A DNA stretch of 64,000 nt from Laburnicola sp. R22_1 (taxonomy: Eukaryota > Ascomycota > Dothideomycetes > Pleosporales > Didymosphaeriaceae), in assembly GCA_014281115.1 (NCBI GenBank), contig JACONQ010000010.1:620001-684000 (forward strand), given 5' to 3'. Under the pieces are notes generated by a model. That model did no database searches and was not told the DNA's origin. It saw only the letters and a list, made by a program, of their open reading frames with translations. A program made the position numbers and the translations under genes. This document shows, in pieces, positions 35,030 to 47,565 of this stretch. Position 1 is the first letter of the stretch. Each line of letters starts with the position of its first letter.

Positions 35030-35875
35030 CGGCAGGAGTGAAGATGCCGGCGGGAGAGATATAATTACGAAGAATGACGCAGACGAAGAATGGAATGGAA
35101 TGTCGCGGTAGGGCCAGCTCTATGGAAACAACAAGATGAATCGCTGTGGAATGAAGACAAAGGGACGTACCGGAGCCATGTTATGTCCAGATAGGCGCGC
35201 ACCAATCGAGTGGTTGCGATTGGGTGAAGCTAGTGCGTTGCTGTCCTCGACAGGAGGGTGCGACGCGGTGTGAAGGGCAGGCGCGTGTGAGATCGCGACT
35301 GCCGTCGAAGGGGAAGGGCCGCGCTAGTCCCCATCCGAGGCTCGTGCTGTCTGGGCAGGCCTGTCGGCTATTGTTAGCACCGAATTCACCCATGTGCCGA
35401 TGTGCAGATGTGCAAATGAACAGAGGACAGAAAGTGTGTCTCGCCGTATTGCTCGCGGGAGATGTAATCCTTGGAAAATGTTCTCGCAAGGTTCTGGTGA
35501 GGGAGTGTATTTATAAGTCATGCAAACATCATTGATCTGACGTGGGAGTACCAAAGTTCAAGGTTGTGAACACAGTAATGCATGTCTTGACGGTTGACCC
35601 ATGGCTCGGAAGGCTCGACAATAATCTGATACAATGACACGTCGTTATGCGGGTCTACTGAGAAAGGCCCTATATAATACAAGTCCTCCAATACACGTCC
35701 ATGGCGCCTTCTCGTATATCTCAAAACAGACCCGAGGCTAACCACCCAAATGACGCCTTCTGGGGAGAGTGTAATGGCCGACCGAGAATTTCCATGGTCC
35801 TTGAATTTCAATGCTCTCAGTCCCACCTAGACAGCGAGCGTCAGCTACCCAATAGCAGAACAAAGATTTGATCAC
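35030..35875. other. Intergenic region
   Basis: Upstream of the acidic nuclear-type gene and 3' of ISD11. The antisense ORFs (35181-35489, 35518-35826) lack clear protein features. Confidence 0.5.
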
Positions 35876-36452
35876 TCACCCTTGATCTTTCTGCCTCACG
35901 ATCCCGCCCTCGTCGCCCTTTTGCTTCCCAGTTTTGCCGCCTTCAACTACTAACCGGTCCAGTTGGTAGAATTGGCTGACAACCGTTTGCCTCTGCAATC
36001 CACTCTGTCAGCATCCTTGTTATAGTCTTGTCCATACCACGCAGCCTCTACTTCCCTGCTAACGGTATCCCGTCTCGCCAACATACCTTCAACATCTGTA
36101 GAGTCTTCAAGCCCTCTTGAACTAGCTCTTGTATTCTTCTGTCCTCCTTCTCGCTCTGGTGCTCTCGGAAGCTATCGCGCGTTCTCCGTTTGGCGTACTC
36201 GCGGAAGTTGTAAGCGGCGAACTGGTTCCCTTGTCTCAATAACGAGCGGTACTAAGCCTCATTAGCGCCCATGCGGCTACACATAAAGATACTATAGGTA
36301 CTTGTGCGCTCCGTGGGATGGCGCGGCGGGAGTGGGTAGCGCAACAGACTGCGGAGCGGCGACATAGTCGGGGGCTAACGACAACGTGAAGTACGTACCA
36401 GAGAGCGCACTTGGTAGGGCATATCGCCTTTGCGAGCTTGTGCCAACGACAT
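35876..36452 (-). CDS. isd11: ISD11 (LYRM4), LYR-motif partner of the cysteine desulfurase
   Basis: Exons 36452-36399, 36251-36087 and 35992-35876 give 111 residues. '[35 protein letters not shown]' is the ISD11 signature, with the LYR tripeptide at residues 18-20. The family protein binds Nfs1 and acyl carrier protein in the mitochondrial matrix and is needed for iron-sulfur cluster assembly. The 147-base first intron falls exactly between the Leu and Tyr codons of LYR. The C-terminal ~40 residues are charged. An upstream in-frame extension to 36596 exists, but the short start fits the family length. Confidence 0.92.
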
Positions 36453-36875
36453 AATCTTAGAGACGAAGTGTTGTGGAAGGGCGACTCTCGCTCGGAGAAT
36501 GTGGTTGGCAATTAGCTCACAGGCTTGGTCGGAGGAAAATCTGTAGTCCGAGCTCAAGCTGATCATGACCGAACCGCCGGACATTGCGGTTATCACTGCA
36601 CGTCAAGACTCGAAACAACTCACAGTCGTATACAACTTTTCGCATCTCTCAACACTTGAATAAACACATTTTGGGACATATTGATTGTAACTGCTTTTCA
36701 TTTGACCGTTTTCGATCAAGCAAGCAGTTTCAGGGCGCAAAACCCTCAATTGAACTCAGTGGAAAGGGTATGATACCTCCGCTCTCCCAACCGCAAACGC
36801 CAGTCCATGCAGTAAAGTACACATTCTGAAGGTATAAGGAGTTGGGGTTCAAAAGAAATTCACCTACCCATAAGA
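36453..36875. other. Intergenic region
   Basis: Promoter of ISD11 and 3' flank of the SF3A1 gene. No gene is seen. Confidence 0.6.
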
Positions 36876-38478
36876 CTACTGTCCGCCACCATGTCTCTCT
36901 TGGATGCGGCGGAGTTGCTCCTGGACGTTCATTGTTTGCATTTGCTGAAGCCGCGCCGCATCTTTCGCTGGGTCCGGCTGGCCATCATAGGACATCGCTG
37001 CCTTCTTTCGTCGCGCAGCCTCCTCCTCGGTAATTGGCATGCCAGTTACACCGTCATATATGTCGTCGCGCTGACTGGCGAAACGCTTCAGATTGTTCGC
37101 GGCGTCGTTCCCTGTAATCACGGTTGAGTACCGGGCTTCGGTCTTCTCTCGTTGCTCTTTCCAGCGCGGGTCAAGCAGCTCGACTAGACACGAGGTAAGT
37201 AAACATGTTGTTCCTATCAATATAGAAGCACTTACTTCGGATGTGTTCCTCAATCTCGTCTGCGGGGAACTTCTGTTGGCAGTTAGGACACAAGACCATA
37301 GCCACATTTGCCTTCTTTGCGCGGGGAACATAGTCTGTCCTGATGCGCATTGAGCTCGGCGCCCCCCTTGCTGTAGCCTGCGCTCGGGCAACCTGGTCGC
37401 GCTCCGCCTGTTGCTCCCGAGATTGTCTAGCTTCCTCCGCCTGCCAATCAACCGGTGCCGGAACTGGGTAACCATAGGGAGCTGTCGGAGACGGCGCGAA
37501 CGCAGGCTGGACTGGTGGAGCCATGGGCAGCATGGCTGGGTATCCTGGTGGAGGCACAGCATGTTGCTGTGACGCATTGTAGTATGTGACATCGTCGGGT
37601 AAAGCTTCCTCGATGCGCTTCGAGGACAGCGATATCATGGCCTTTTGCTCTAGCGAAGCAGACTGCAAGTCGCTGAGATTGGTAGGAGGAGGCAGATCTG
37701 CCGCATCATCACCCTCGTCGAACAAGACTGCCGCGATGACGCTGAAATCATGCCAGTCAATTGATGCATACTCCTTCTTCTCGTCTTCGGCCTTTTTCTC
37801 TTCTTTTTCCTTCTGCTGTGTCACATATTTGACATAATCGGCGCGCTGCTTCGCACGGTCCAGGACGTGGAAACGGTTCTTGATGTTGCGCTGCAGCTCC
37901 TCTATGCGGGCCTCGACCGTCTGCTCTTCCTCTAGCAATATCTTGTACTGCTCGACAATTGAACGGAAAAAGGGAAAGAAGCTGTGAGTCGGCCGGAGAA
38001 ATTCAAACTGGGCGTTGCCGGATTCACGATTGCGCAGCTCCTTAAGCCAGTTCTCGCCAACTCGCGCCGTGTAGAGCGCCGTGAGTCTCAAAATCTCAAG
38101 GTCTTTCGCGTTGATCTGGGGCATGCGCACCGAGAAGCGGAATTTGGGCGGCTCGGGCGGGCCCTTGGGCTTGGATTCCTCGAGCGCGCGTGTCTTCGCC
38201 GCCGCGGGTCCTTTGCCCTCTTTCAGCTGCTGCACATACCAGCTATAGTAGGGATGGTAGTCGTGTTCCGGAAGCACAAAGCGGATTTTGGACTTTTCGT
38301 TGTTGCGTAGGCGGATGATCATGGCCGCCACGTCGTGATCGGTGCGGCGGGCGATGAACTCGGCCGTTTTCGCGATGGACTCACGAATATGCTTCGGCGG
38401 GATGACGATGTCGGACGGCGGGTTGGAGAAGAGCACGGCGGCCGAGCCAGAGGAGTCGTCATCGTTTGCAGCAGCCAT
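36876..38478 (-). CDS. Splicing factor SF3A1 / Prp21 (two SURP modules)
   Basis: Exons 38478-37236 and 37183-36876 give 516 residues. SURP1 is at ~28-78 ('IRESIAKTAEFIARRTDHDVAAMI ... FVLPEHDYHPYYSWYV') and SURP2 at ~128-182 ('LEILRLTALYTARVGENWLKEL ... FLRPTHSFFPFFRSIV'). A charged coiled region and a Pro-rich segment follow. The conserved PRP21 block is next, with a CPNCQQKFP knuckle and 'IELLDPRWKEQREKTEARYS'. It acts in the U2 snRNP SF3a complex during branch-site recognition. The protein ends without the C-terminal ubiquitin-like domain found in animal SF3A1. Start chosen at MAAANDDD; the ORF extends 29 codons further upstream. Confidence 0.93.
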
Positions 38479-39081
38479 GGTCGCGCAGAGGTTGGTGTTT
38501 CTGTAGGCGTGAGGTGCTGACGAAAGTACGTCGAAGGCCCGCGAGTTCAGACCGGGCCGGCGCATGACGGCGAAATATTTAGCCGCTTAGCCGCGCAAAC
38601 GCTCAGACGCGATATGCGCGATTGCTCACGTGATCCCCCCGGCACCTCGGCGGCAGGCGCAACCTTGGAACTCAAACACTCCAGGCATCCTTGACCTGCT
38701 GTGCCTGACGGCCCTCCAAGGTTCTCGCACAACACCACTGCCCTCCCTCTTAACCTCGTTTACAGGAGTTGCTGCAGGCTGGCCTATTTTTGAAGTGTCA
38801 GCCCTTGCTTGCTTGGCCGGGCCGCTAGTTCGCGAAGACACCTTGCACTTTCCGACCAGGGTGCACAGCAGCAGACAGAGAATCTGGCGCCGCCCCTAAC
38901 CGCGCGACGCCCACCCCCACAGCTCTCTTCTGGCTGATGTGCCCTTCTTCGTACTGTCTTTAATTCCAGTTCTCGTGCGCATCCGTGGGTTCCCTCACGC
39001 GCGCAGCTCTACTGGCTTGTAATAGCTAGCTTGCAACTCTCCGCCTGATCGGCCCGCATTACCTCTCTCCAGCCCGCCGCC
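38479..39081. promoter_or_regulatory. Bidirectional upstream region (SF3A1 / PMT)
   Basis: Two divergent housekeeping genes share this ~600-bp region. It is GC-rich with a CT-rich stretch before 39082. No specific sites are assigned. Confidence 0.5.
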
Positions 39082-42000
39082 ATGGCGAACAGCACAGCGG
39101 TACCCTCGCGTCTGGGGGAGAAGACCGATGGCCGCCGGCCCGCGAAGTCGCCCTCCCGATCGCCAGCACCAATTGAGCGGAAACAACAGAAGCCAAAGGT
39201 CGCCGGCTACACATCCGAAGGGGTGCGGGACAATGATGTCTTCAGCCTCCCCTCGTCCGACTGGCAATTACTGGGGCTGCTCACCGTCGTAGCGGTTGTT
39301 GTACGCCTCTACAGGATATACCAGCCCAGCAGTGTTGTTTTCGACGAGGTCCAGTACGTCCGCACCACCTCGTTGGCATGAGTATCCGATCCTCTAACGT
39401 TTCTCTGCAGTTTCGGTGGATTTGCGACCAAGTACATCAAGGGCAAGTTCTTCATGGACGTGCATCCGCCCCTCGCGAAGCTTCTGATTACATTGGCGGG
39501 ATGGCTGGCCGGATTCGACGGTAATTTCGATTTCAAAGACATCGGCAAGGACTATGTCGAGCCCGGTGTACCATATGTCGCCATGCGACTGCTTCCTGCC
39601 ATCATGGGTGTTTTAACCATTCCGACCATGTTCCTTACTCTGAAGGCTGCCGGCTGCCGAACCACCACGGCCGCAATGGGAGGAGCATTGGTTCTGTTCG
39701 GTGCGTCATGCCCCCAAAGACCTCCGATGGGAGACTGACCACATACAGATAATGCGCTTATTACCCAGTCCCGTCTCATTCTGCTCGACTCACCGCTCGT
39801 GCTCTTCACCGCCATCACCGCCCTCGCCTGGACGAGCTTCACAAACCAGCATGAACAAGGCCCTGCGAAGGCCTTCCAGCCGTCATGGTGGTTCTGGCTG
39901 GCAGCAACTGGTGTCGGACTGGGTGCCACTTTCAGCGTGAAATGGGTGGGATTGTTCACCATCGCCTGGGTTGGAAGCTTGACGCTACTACAGCTATGGG
40001 TTCTGCTTGGTGACACGCGGAACGTCACTCCAGTACGTGCCCTGAGCTACTATCCTTTTGCAACCGAGTGCTGACATATTGCAGCGTTTGTGGTTCAAGC
40101 ACTTCTTTGCGCGCCTCTTCTGCCTTGTGGTCATCCCGCTTACCTTCTACATGGGCATGTTTGGCATCCACTTCCTCTGCCTCGTGAACCCCGGCGACGG
40201 CGATGGTTTCATGTCTTCCGAATTCCAGGCAACCCTTAATTCTAAGGGAATGCAAGATGTGCCCGCTGATATTGCATTCGGTAGCCGTGTGTCTCTGCGT
40301 CACTGGAATACCCAAGGAGGTTATCTACACTCCCATGCCCACATGTACCCCACCGGTAGCAAGCAGCAGCAGATTACGCTGTACCCCCACAAGGATGAGA
40401 ATAATATCTGGATCTTGGAGAACCAGACCCTGCCAGAAATACCCGATGGTCCGAAACCAGTGGGCCCCAAGGCGTGGGACAACTTAGGCCCCATAAACAT
40501 CGAAGATGGCGCGGTTCTCAGGCTTTATCACATCACAACCGATCGGCGACTCCACTCGCACGACGTCAGACCACCGATCACCGAAGCCGACTGGCAGAAC
40601 GAAGTTTCTGCATACGGATATGAGGGTTTCGAGGGTGATGCCAACGACTTCTTCCGCGTGGAGATTGTCAAATCTATGTCCGATGGCGCTGAAGCGAAAA
40701 AGCGACTTCGGACAATTCAGACGAAGTTCAGGCTCGTCCACTTGATGACTGGTTGTGTTTTGTTTTCTCACAAGGTGAAACTTCCGGAATGGGGCTTCGA
40801 GCAACAGGAAGTCTCCTGCGCCAAAGGCGGAACTTTGCCAAACAGTGTTTGGTATATTGAAGGCAATATCGTACGTTGCACTCATTCCTACCAAAAAGCA
40901 AGACATTTGCTGACCAAGATTGATGTTTCAGCACCCCAAGATGAGTGAGTTAGCCCGTTATACGTACAGCACCACACCATTAGTTTCCATACAGTGTTGC
41001 CGCGGGACAGCCGATGCACAAGGTCGCTCTGTTGGGGCTGATGCTCTAGGTCTGTAAGACGCACGAAACCCCTGCTTACTGTATGCTCTTAGGTACGGAC
41101 GTCGAAAAAGTTAATTACCGTAATCCTGGCTTCTTTGGGAAATTCTGGGAGCTACAGAAGGTTATGTGGAAGACGAATGCTGGTCTCGTCGAATCTCACG
41201 CCTGGGATTCCCGACCTCCATCCTGGCCGTTCCTCCGACGCGGTATCAACTTCTGGGGAAAGTAAGTGACATGTCTGCCCAAAGTGTATATGAGACATGT
41301 TAACTGTAAACAGACACCACAGACAAATTTATTTACTGGGCAATCCGGTCATTTGGTGGAGCTCCACGGCCATCATTGGCCTGTACCTTGCCATCAAGGG
41401 TCTTGCCGTTCTACGTTGGCAGCGTGGCTACTGCGACTACTCCAACGTGACTTTCAAGCGCTTCGACTACGAAGTTGGAATGTCGTTGCTTGGATGGGCG
41501 TTCCACTACTTTCCATTCTATTTGATGGCGCGTCAACTCTTTTTGCATCACTACCTTCCAGCTCTTTACTTTGCCATCATGGCGCTCTGCCAGATGTACG
41601 ACTTTGCCGCTTATCGCTTTGGCGGCCTAGGCCTTAAACAGTACCCTGCGATTGGTCAGTCAGCCGCTGTCGCGTTCTTGGCTGTGACGATCGTTGTGTT
41701 CCAGATTTACTCTCCGCTTGCCTACGGCAACCCCTGGACACGAGATCAGTGTAACAGTGTCAAGCTCTTTGGCACTTGGGACTGGGATTGCAACAATTTC
41801 TACACTTCAGTACGTCATGCTGCATAATAGGCGCCCAATATACTGACATTTGCAGTACCACCAATACAGCGCAGAAGCATCCATTCCACCTACCTCTGCT
41901 GCAGTACCCGTCTCTGCGCCCCCTGTAGCCGCTCCACCAGTTCAGCAAGTGCCACCACAGGGGCAAAAGAAGGAAGAAGATGTCGTGTCAGACAAACCTG

Positions 42001-42431
42001 TAGTTTCTGAGGCCCCGCAGGCCGACCCCAACGAGCTGCCCGTTCTTTCCAAAGAACAACGCATTGAGTTCCGCGACGAGAATGGTCGAGTCCTTGACGA
42101 AGAAGAAGTAAAAGCACTGGAAGGAAAAGTAAGCTTCAAAACGCGATACGAGACGCGAACGCGGATTGTAGATGCTCTTGGCAACGAGCTCCATGAGTCG
42201 CTCGTTGATGCTAGGGAGGAAGACGGACAGGGTGTCGCGCCTCCGCATCCCGATGTTGAGGGAAGAAACCCCGAGACGAAGGGAAAGAATGAAGCAGAGG
42301 CCAGCGACGCACCGCCTACGGTGGAGGCTAGCGAAGACAAAGAGAAGGAGAAGAGTGTTGAGGAACAGGCAAAGAGTCCGAAGCCTGCTAGCGAGGCGCA
42401 AGCCGCCACAAAGGAGGCGGTGGAAGAGTAG
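39082..42431 (+). CDS. pmt1: Protein O-mannosyltransferase, Pmt1-like
   Basis: Exons 39082-39353, 39411-39700, 39749-40032, 40085-40870, 40932-40944, 41093-41261, 41314-41809 and 41856-42431 give 961 residues. The catalytic loop 'VVFDEVHFGGFATKYIKGKFFMDVHPPLAKLL' carries the essential Asp-Glu. Several membrane helices follow, then MIR repeats at ~330-520 ('VSLRHWNTQGGYLHSH', 'GAVLRLYHITTDRRLHSHDV', 'FRLVHLMTGCVLFSHKVKLPEWG'), more helices ('WWSSTAIIGLYLAIKG', 'FHYFPFYLMARQLFLHHYLPALYF') and a long acidic cytosolic tail. It transfers mannose from dolichyl phosphate to Ser/Thr in the ER. The 13-base fifth exon is required to keep frame. The tail 'KVSFKTRYETRTRIVDALGNE' suggests the Pmt1 subfamily. 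Confidence 0.93.
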
Positions 42432-42677
42432 CTTCGGATTCAACCAAAATTCAGTTTGGCGCATGGAATCGTAAATCGGGGAGGAAATGTTGCCTTCCTT
42501 TTTTTGGTCCTTGTTCTTTTCATTTGTACTATAGGGTATTTTTTAGGGTGGGAGCGGTGGCGCTGTGATGGGGGGTATGGTGCTCTGAATGAACATTAGT
42601 TGCATGTTACAATGCTCTGGTTGAATATCCTCGGAGCTCTGTCTGGTCTTCTCACGCCGATCATGCTAATCTAACTT

Positions 42678-43788
42678 TCACTTCTCTGTCAAGCCTTCGG
42701 TCAGAGTTGAGAGTGCACCATCCAGATCCCCCATTCCCTCAGCCCCACCTCTCTTCTCCACAACTTGTGCCAAACCCTCGTACACACTCGCAATGCTCCT
42801 AAAGACGTTTGCAGAGTCAGCCCATCCTCCTTCCTCCGCAAAACACTTCCCTATTTGATTCATTTCTTCCACCCACCTATACGCTTTAGTCGGACACCCT
42901 GTAACCCCCCTCTCTGCTCTGTTCCTCGCACTCGGATTATACTGCGACAGATACGCCTGCAACTGAGGGAGGACTCCGAGTGAGGAGGCGGTAGTAAACG
43001 ATTGAAGCGCGAGGGCTGTGAAGCCTTTGGACAGAGCGGCGAAGGTGCATTTGAGACCTGATGCGCTGCCGACTTTTGCGTCGAGGTATTGCGTGTTGAG
43101 GGTGTCTGCGAGGTGTTGGCCAGAGATTGGGGACGAGGTTAGGGGGTGGGGTCCTGAGAGGGGGATGCCGGGGCGGGTCCAGGATGATGGTGAGGGGGTT
43201 TCGGATGGGGTTGGGGGTGGGGAGGGGGCCCGCCGATAATACCGCCGTCGATGAAGCGGGTCTGGGAGGTGGTGCGTGGTTAGTTTATATCTTGCCAACA
43301 TATATTGCCATGATGCAATGTCTTGCCGAAGAGATCCGTACATGAGGTTGCCCGACTATTCGAAAAGTTGGAAATAATGAAACAACACTGCACATGTATA
43401 AGGGGTGACTCACCCGCGTCTCCTGCTCAAAGAGTGCCCCGATCTTCCTGGCCGTCTCGGGCGACACCGCGTTCAAGTCTAAATAATACAGCGGCTCTTT
43501 ACCCTCTCTGACACTAGCATGAACGTCGAACACTTTGGAGATGCGCAATGCAGTCTGCACCGCGTCCCTGGGTGGGACAATCGACAACACATAATCCGCT
43601 CTGGCAACCAGCTCAGCATCCGAAGACAGACACTCGATAGACGCTGATTTGGCGCGCTCTTGGGTTGCGGGACTCCGGTCGCTGACATTGGTGACGACGT
43701 GGTAGTTGTGCGCTAGGAGGAGGCGCGCGATTCCTAGGCCCATTTGGCCGATGGAGAGAATGCCTACTGTGGCTAATGTGGTAGCCAT
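42678..43788 (-). CDS. 6-phosphogluconate dehydrogenase-like NAD(P)-binding protein with a frame problem
   Basis: Exon 1 is 43788-43414 (125 codons, Rossmann start 'TVGILSIGQMGLGIARLLL'; 'ADYVLSIVPPRDAV', 'YLDLNAVSPETARKI'). After a ~152-base intron, exon 2 starts at 43261 with 'TRFIDGGIIGGPP', a conserved block. The rest of the protein ('IPLSGPHPLTSSPISGQHLADTLN ... ASGLKCTFAALSKGFTALALQS') is one frame away, and the switch falls in C-rich homopolymers at about 43215-43235. Either there is a one-base indel, or an 89-base GTATTA-CTCTCAG intron removes the block; the latter would lose conserved residues. Members are small oxidoreductases; the substrate is unknown. Confidence 0.7.
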
Positions 43789-44511
43789 GAGGGATGGGAG
43801 AAGATGTTTAGCTGGGGAGAGGAGGAGATGGTGGGGTGGTCGGTGTTGGAAGGGTAAACGCCGGTGTCGATGGAGAAGGATATGGAGAAGTGCGGAGGCT
43901 TTAACTCTGAATGGATGGTGGGGTAGGGGTGGGGTATGGGATAAAGGCATTGTGTGCTTTTGCGTTGGGTCTTATCGGTGGAGATGGGACAAAGGACGTC
44001 ATTTGGATGATTTCAGAGTATTGGACCCGTAGGACACGGTTGTGCTTTCATAAAAGCTGTTCGGTGCCACGCAGCATGCCACAGTTGTTTTTATTTGAAT
44101 TCGGGGAAGGCATGGAGCTCTAATGGCCCCGGGGTGGTATAGGTAGTATGACCATCAATTAATCACGGAATTGGGGTACTTTCCAGTCACTTCAAAATTG
44201 TAAATCTTTCGAGCGGATACAGTGGATGTATGATTATCCGAAGTTTTCCGCAAGTCAGCATAGTATGATCATTGGTGTTTACGCTGAGGAGACTCAGCGA
44301 CTCTGGGAGAGGATGATTCTAAATCTAGCATCTATCGGCTAGGACTAGCTTCGCTTAGTTTCCTCGAGCTCTCCGGGCTTGTCCTACATCACCTGCCCGT
44401 TAACACCCGTTAGGCAACGTTGATCGTTCAACATCTTTGTTATCCTACTTAAGAGCTTAGGCGTTACTTCGAATTGTTTCGAAGACCTGGAGTTTCTCAC
44501 GCTCGTGGAAT
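43789..44511. other. Intergenic region between divergent genes
   Basis: Upstream of the reductase (-) and the F-box gene (+). Nothing specific is recognised. Confidence 0.55.
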
Positions 44512-47081
44512 ATGGACGATCCTCTACCTTCGTATCAGAGCGCCATCAACCCTGACCCTTGGGAGCTTATTGCGCCATACCTTCCCTCAGACGACTTGTG
44601 TTCCGCAGTCTTGGTTTGCCAGCGCTGGCATACCGTTTTCGCCCCATCGCTGTGGGGAGCGCCAGCTTCGCATTTTGGAGCGCAGGATGACGTAGTTTAT
44701 GGTTAGTCGCTGAGAAACCGAACCACAGATGCTAATACGTGACAGTGGCTTTGACAAGGTTCAAACGCAATTTGCATAAGACGCGTTTGTGCGTCCGAGA
44801 GTTGACACACACGCTACACCTTCCACCTGCACATGCAGAGGCTTACGGCGGCCCACACGCAGAATGGGTGAGTGCGCCCAGGCGTATTACTTCCATCTAA
44901 GACAGTAACTGATCGTTTCTTCGTCCTTAGCTACGCGACTGCTTGTAAGTTTCATGTGCGAGTCGCACAAGAGACGTATATTTACTTCGAATTCTTAATG
45001 TCCGCAGGGAACGTCTTCCACGATTACAGAGCCTGCTGGTCAATGGGCTTCCTTTCTTCGACCATGCGTCGCTCTTGACACTCAAGTATTCGACCCCCTG
45101 GGGACAGCAATCTCAACGGAGTGCGTTTCCCGTATTTTGCCTACGCTTATTAGACGCTTCGCAATGCTCGAATGCAACATCTACAGGCCTCTCCGAAGCG
45201 CTTTCTCACTTCCCTAACCTTGTGGTTCTGAACTTATCAAGAACCTTAGCCGCTAAGCATGAGTCGGTTCTCAGCAAACTGAGACAATTACGACATCTGC
45301 GCGTCTTGAACTTAAGAGGCTTGGGCCTGAAAGATAGCGACCTTGCGGTTGTTGCCTCTGGGATAACCACACGTGTACGAAGTCTCGATATCAGCGAGAA
45401 CCAACTCACTGATGCAAGTGCTCATATCCTTTTGGATAAATGCATGAGAGAAGTGAGCGTCCAAGGTCGCGATTCGGGAAGTCTTCTTCCTCCCGTTCGC
45501 CATGGTCGACCGACCGCCGATGTCAACGACCTCGCGGCAGAAGATCTGGACCATCATCTGCGAAAGAAGCTCACACGGGGCTTCTTTGGATGCTTGGCCG
45601 TTGAGAATGCCGCGGATATAGGGACTACACACTTGTACTTGTCCGATAGCGGCGTCGCGGTTGAGGGATGCTCTGCGCTTCTGAGAGCACAACGGTTACA
45701 GGCTCTGGATATGTAAGTGAATTCGTGGTACATCTCCACATGTCCATATGCATTATATGTAACGGGGTAAGTTGTTAAAGCAAACTATGCTAATTCTATG
45801 ATGACTTGCAGTGGGAATTTGCCTATGATTTATCAGCAACAGCGCCAATCATCGAATGAAGAGAATGATACAGGTCTTCTCCTACTAGGAGTGGAGAAGC
45901 TTACACCTGTTCTTGCTAGATATGGCTCTGAGAAATTGAGTTATCTGAGGATCAGTTACAGAATCATCACAGAGGACGATCCACCAGGTTCGCCTTCACG
46001 TAATCGGACGGAGCTGGACGGAAGCGCTGCAGCATCTGTTGATGCTCCGCAGCCTCCTTGGGTTGACCCGGGGGCGCCTCGGCTAGAGCTTGATGCTTTC
46101 AATACGGGAGTGTACGAACTTCCTGCTCCATCATCTAACAGCTCGGCTACTACCAGACAGCTCGCTACCGAAGCAATTGGCGATGCAAGTCCTGGACAAA
46201 TGGAACCAGAACCAGAGTTGGAGTCAGAGATCGAACGCGAGATTATCCAGGCTCCGGAGCCTATGGACCCTCCTATGTCTCCTCCATCTCCGCTACTTTC
46301 CCACGACCAAGAACAAGCCAATAATGACTTTCCCCGCGGTTCTATACATTGCGTGGAGGACCAAAGGACAAGACTTCATTTGCGACAATCCCTAGAAAAT
46401 AGACTACACCCTGGAATGCTCCCGAAAGTCCAAACTTTGGTCCTGACAGACGTACCATCGATTACACACAAGGAAGAAGTGGTACAGCGTTTGCAACAGT
46501 TCATCAAAGACTGCGCAGAGGAGGTTGCGATGGCGAAGCTGAGAGCGAAGAATACATACACGCTGCCACCAGGTCGGAGCCGAGAGGCAGCTGAGCGCGA
46601 GCACGCAAGAAGCCTTTTCGCCCTGCGTCGTATTGTCTTCGAAATGGCACCCCCAGAGGCAGCGCCTGAGAAAGCTACGACGAGCGGGCGCAGCCATTGG
46701 AAATCGTCAACCGAAGACGCAGATTCCGAGGCTTTCTGGGAAGCGGCGTCGAACGACTTTTCGTTTTTCCGCGAGGAAGAGTGTGGGCTGCCTACTTCTG
46801 AACCCGCCCTGGAGGGGCCGACGCCTGCTACAAAACAGCCCACACGTCCTCCGAGGCCTCTGCAGCCGGAAGCGCCAACTACAGCGAAGCTGGATGTGGT
46901 CACTGAGATTAGCATGTTCCGGCGAGAGAGGAAAGCTGCGTATTGTTCAGCACTGCAGCGGGGCGCAGTAGACCCGCATATCGAGGGCTACTGGCCAGGA
47001 GACATCACCGTGGTTAGAAAAGCGGCGGGAGGCGGGTCCGTAGGCAGCCTCGACTATTACGGGAACAGGTTGCAAGGTTGA
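44512..47081 (+). CDS. F-box and leucine-rich-repeat-like protein, 766 aa
   Basis: Exons 44512-44701, 44746-44867, 44931-44944, 45008-45712 and 45812-47081 give 766 residues. An F-box-like motif is near residues 15-52 ('DPWELIAPYLPSDDLCSAVLVCQRWHTVFAPSLWG'). LRR-type segments follow: 'LPRLQSLLVNGLPFFD', 'FPNLVVLNLSRTLA', 'LRHLRVLNLRGLGLKDSDLAVV', 'TRVRSLDISENQLTD'. The C-terminal half is Pro/Glu-rich and mostly disordered. F-box/LRR proteins recruit substrates to SCF ubiquitin ligases; here that is inferred from architecture. The third exon is only 14 bases. Confidence 0.82.
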
Positions 47082-47565
47082 AGTCGGCTGGCTTTGATGG
47101 GTGCATAGAGGACTCAGATAAAGGGCTGCGGACGCTCTGTGTACGCGTCATGCGTTCTCGGGTAGTTTCCCAAGCAGATGGGTGTGTGAGAGGAATGGGA
47201 GAGACGGACAAGCTTTCTGCATCTCGCGTACCTGGAGGCACGGTGGGTGTTCGGAGGCGCCCCAAGCGCTAGGCCCGATGCGTGCTAGCGCGGCTAGCGC
47301 AGGGTGGGCACTTTCCAACCTCACCGTCGCGGCAGGAGCGTCTTGCCATCGCCCACGCGCGCCCACACGCCTGCACAGCCCGCTGCCGTGCCTGAGCGGC
47401 CATCGATGAAAGCGCCGCCCTCTGGCTGCACCGTCTTCACGCGCGAGGGCTAGGCGCCGTCGTCTGCAGACCCGCGGCGCGTTGAGCCCACATCTCTCCG
47501 TCTCTCCGCCCAGGAGCGCAGGAGCGCGCCCTTCGTCCTCCTTTGGCAGGACCCGCATTCTTCAA
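47082..47565. other. Intergenic region
   Basis: GC-rich upstream region of NTO1. An in-frame ORF extends to 47482 but begins with TTG, so the ATG at 47566 is used. Confidence 0.6.

Noticed and set aside
47482..47565. N-terminal extension of NTO1
   Set aside because: It begins with TTG. The first ATG in frame is at 47566 and fits the family start.
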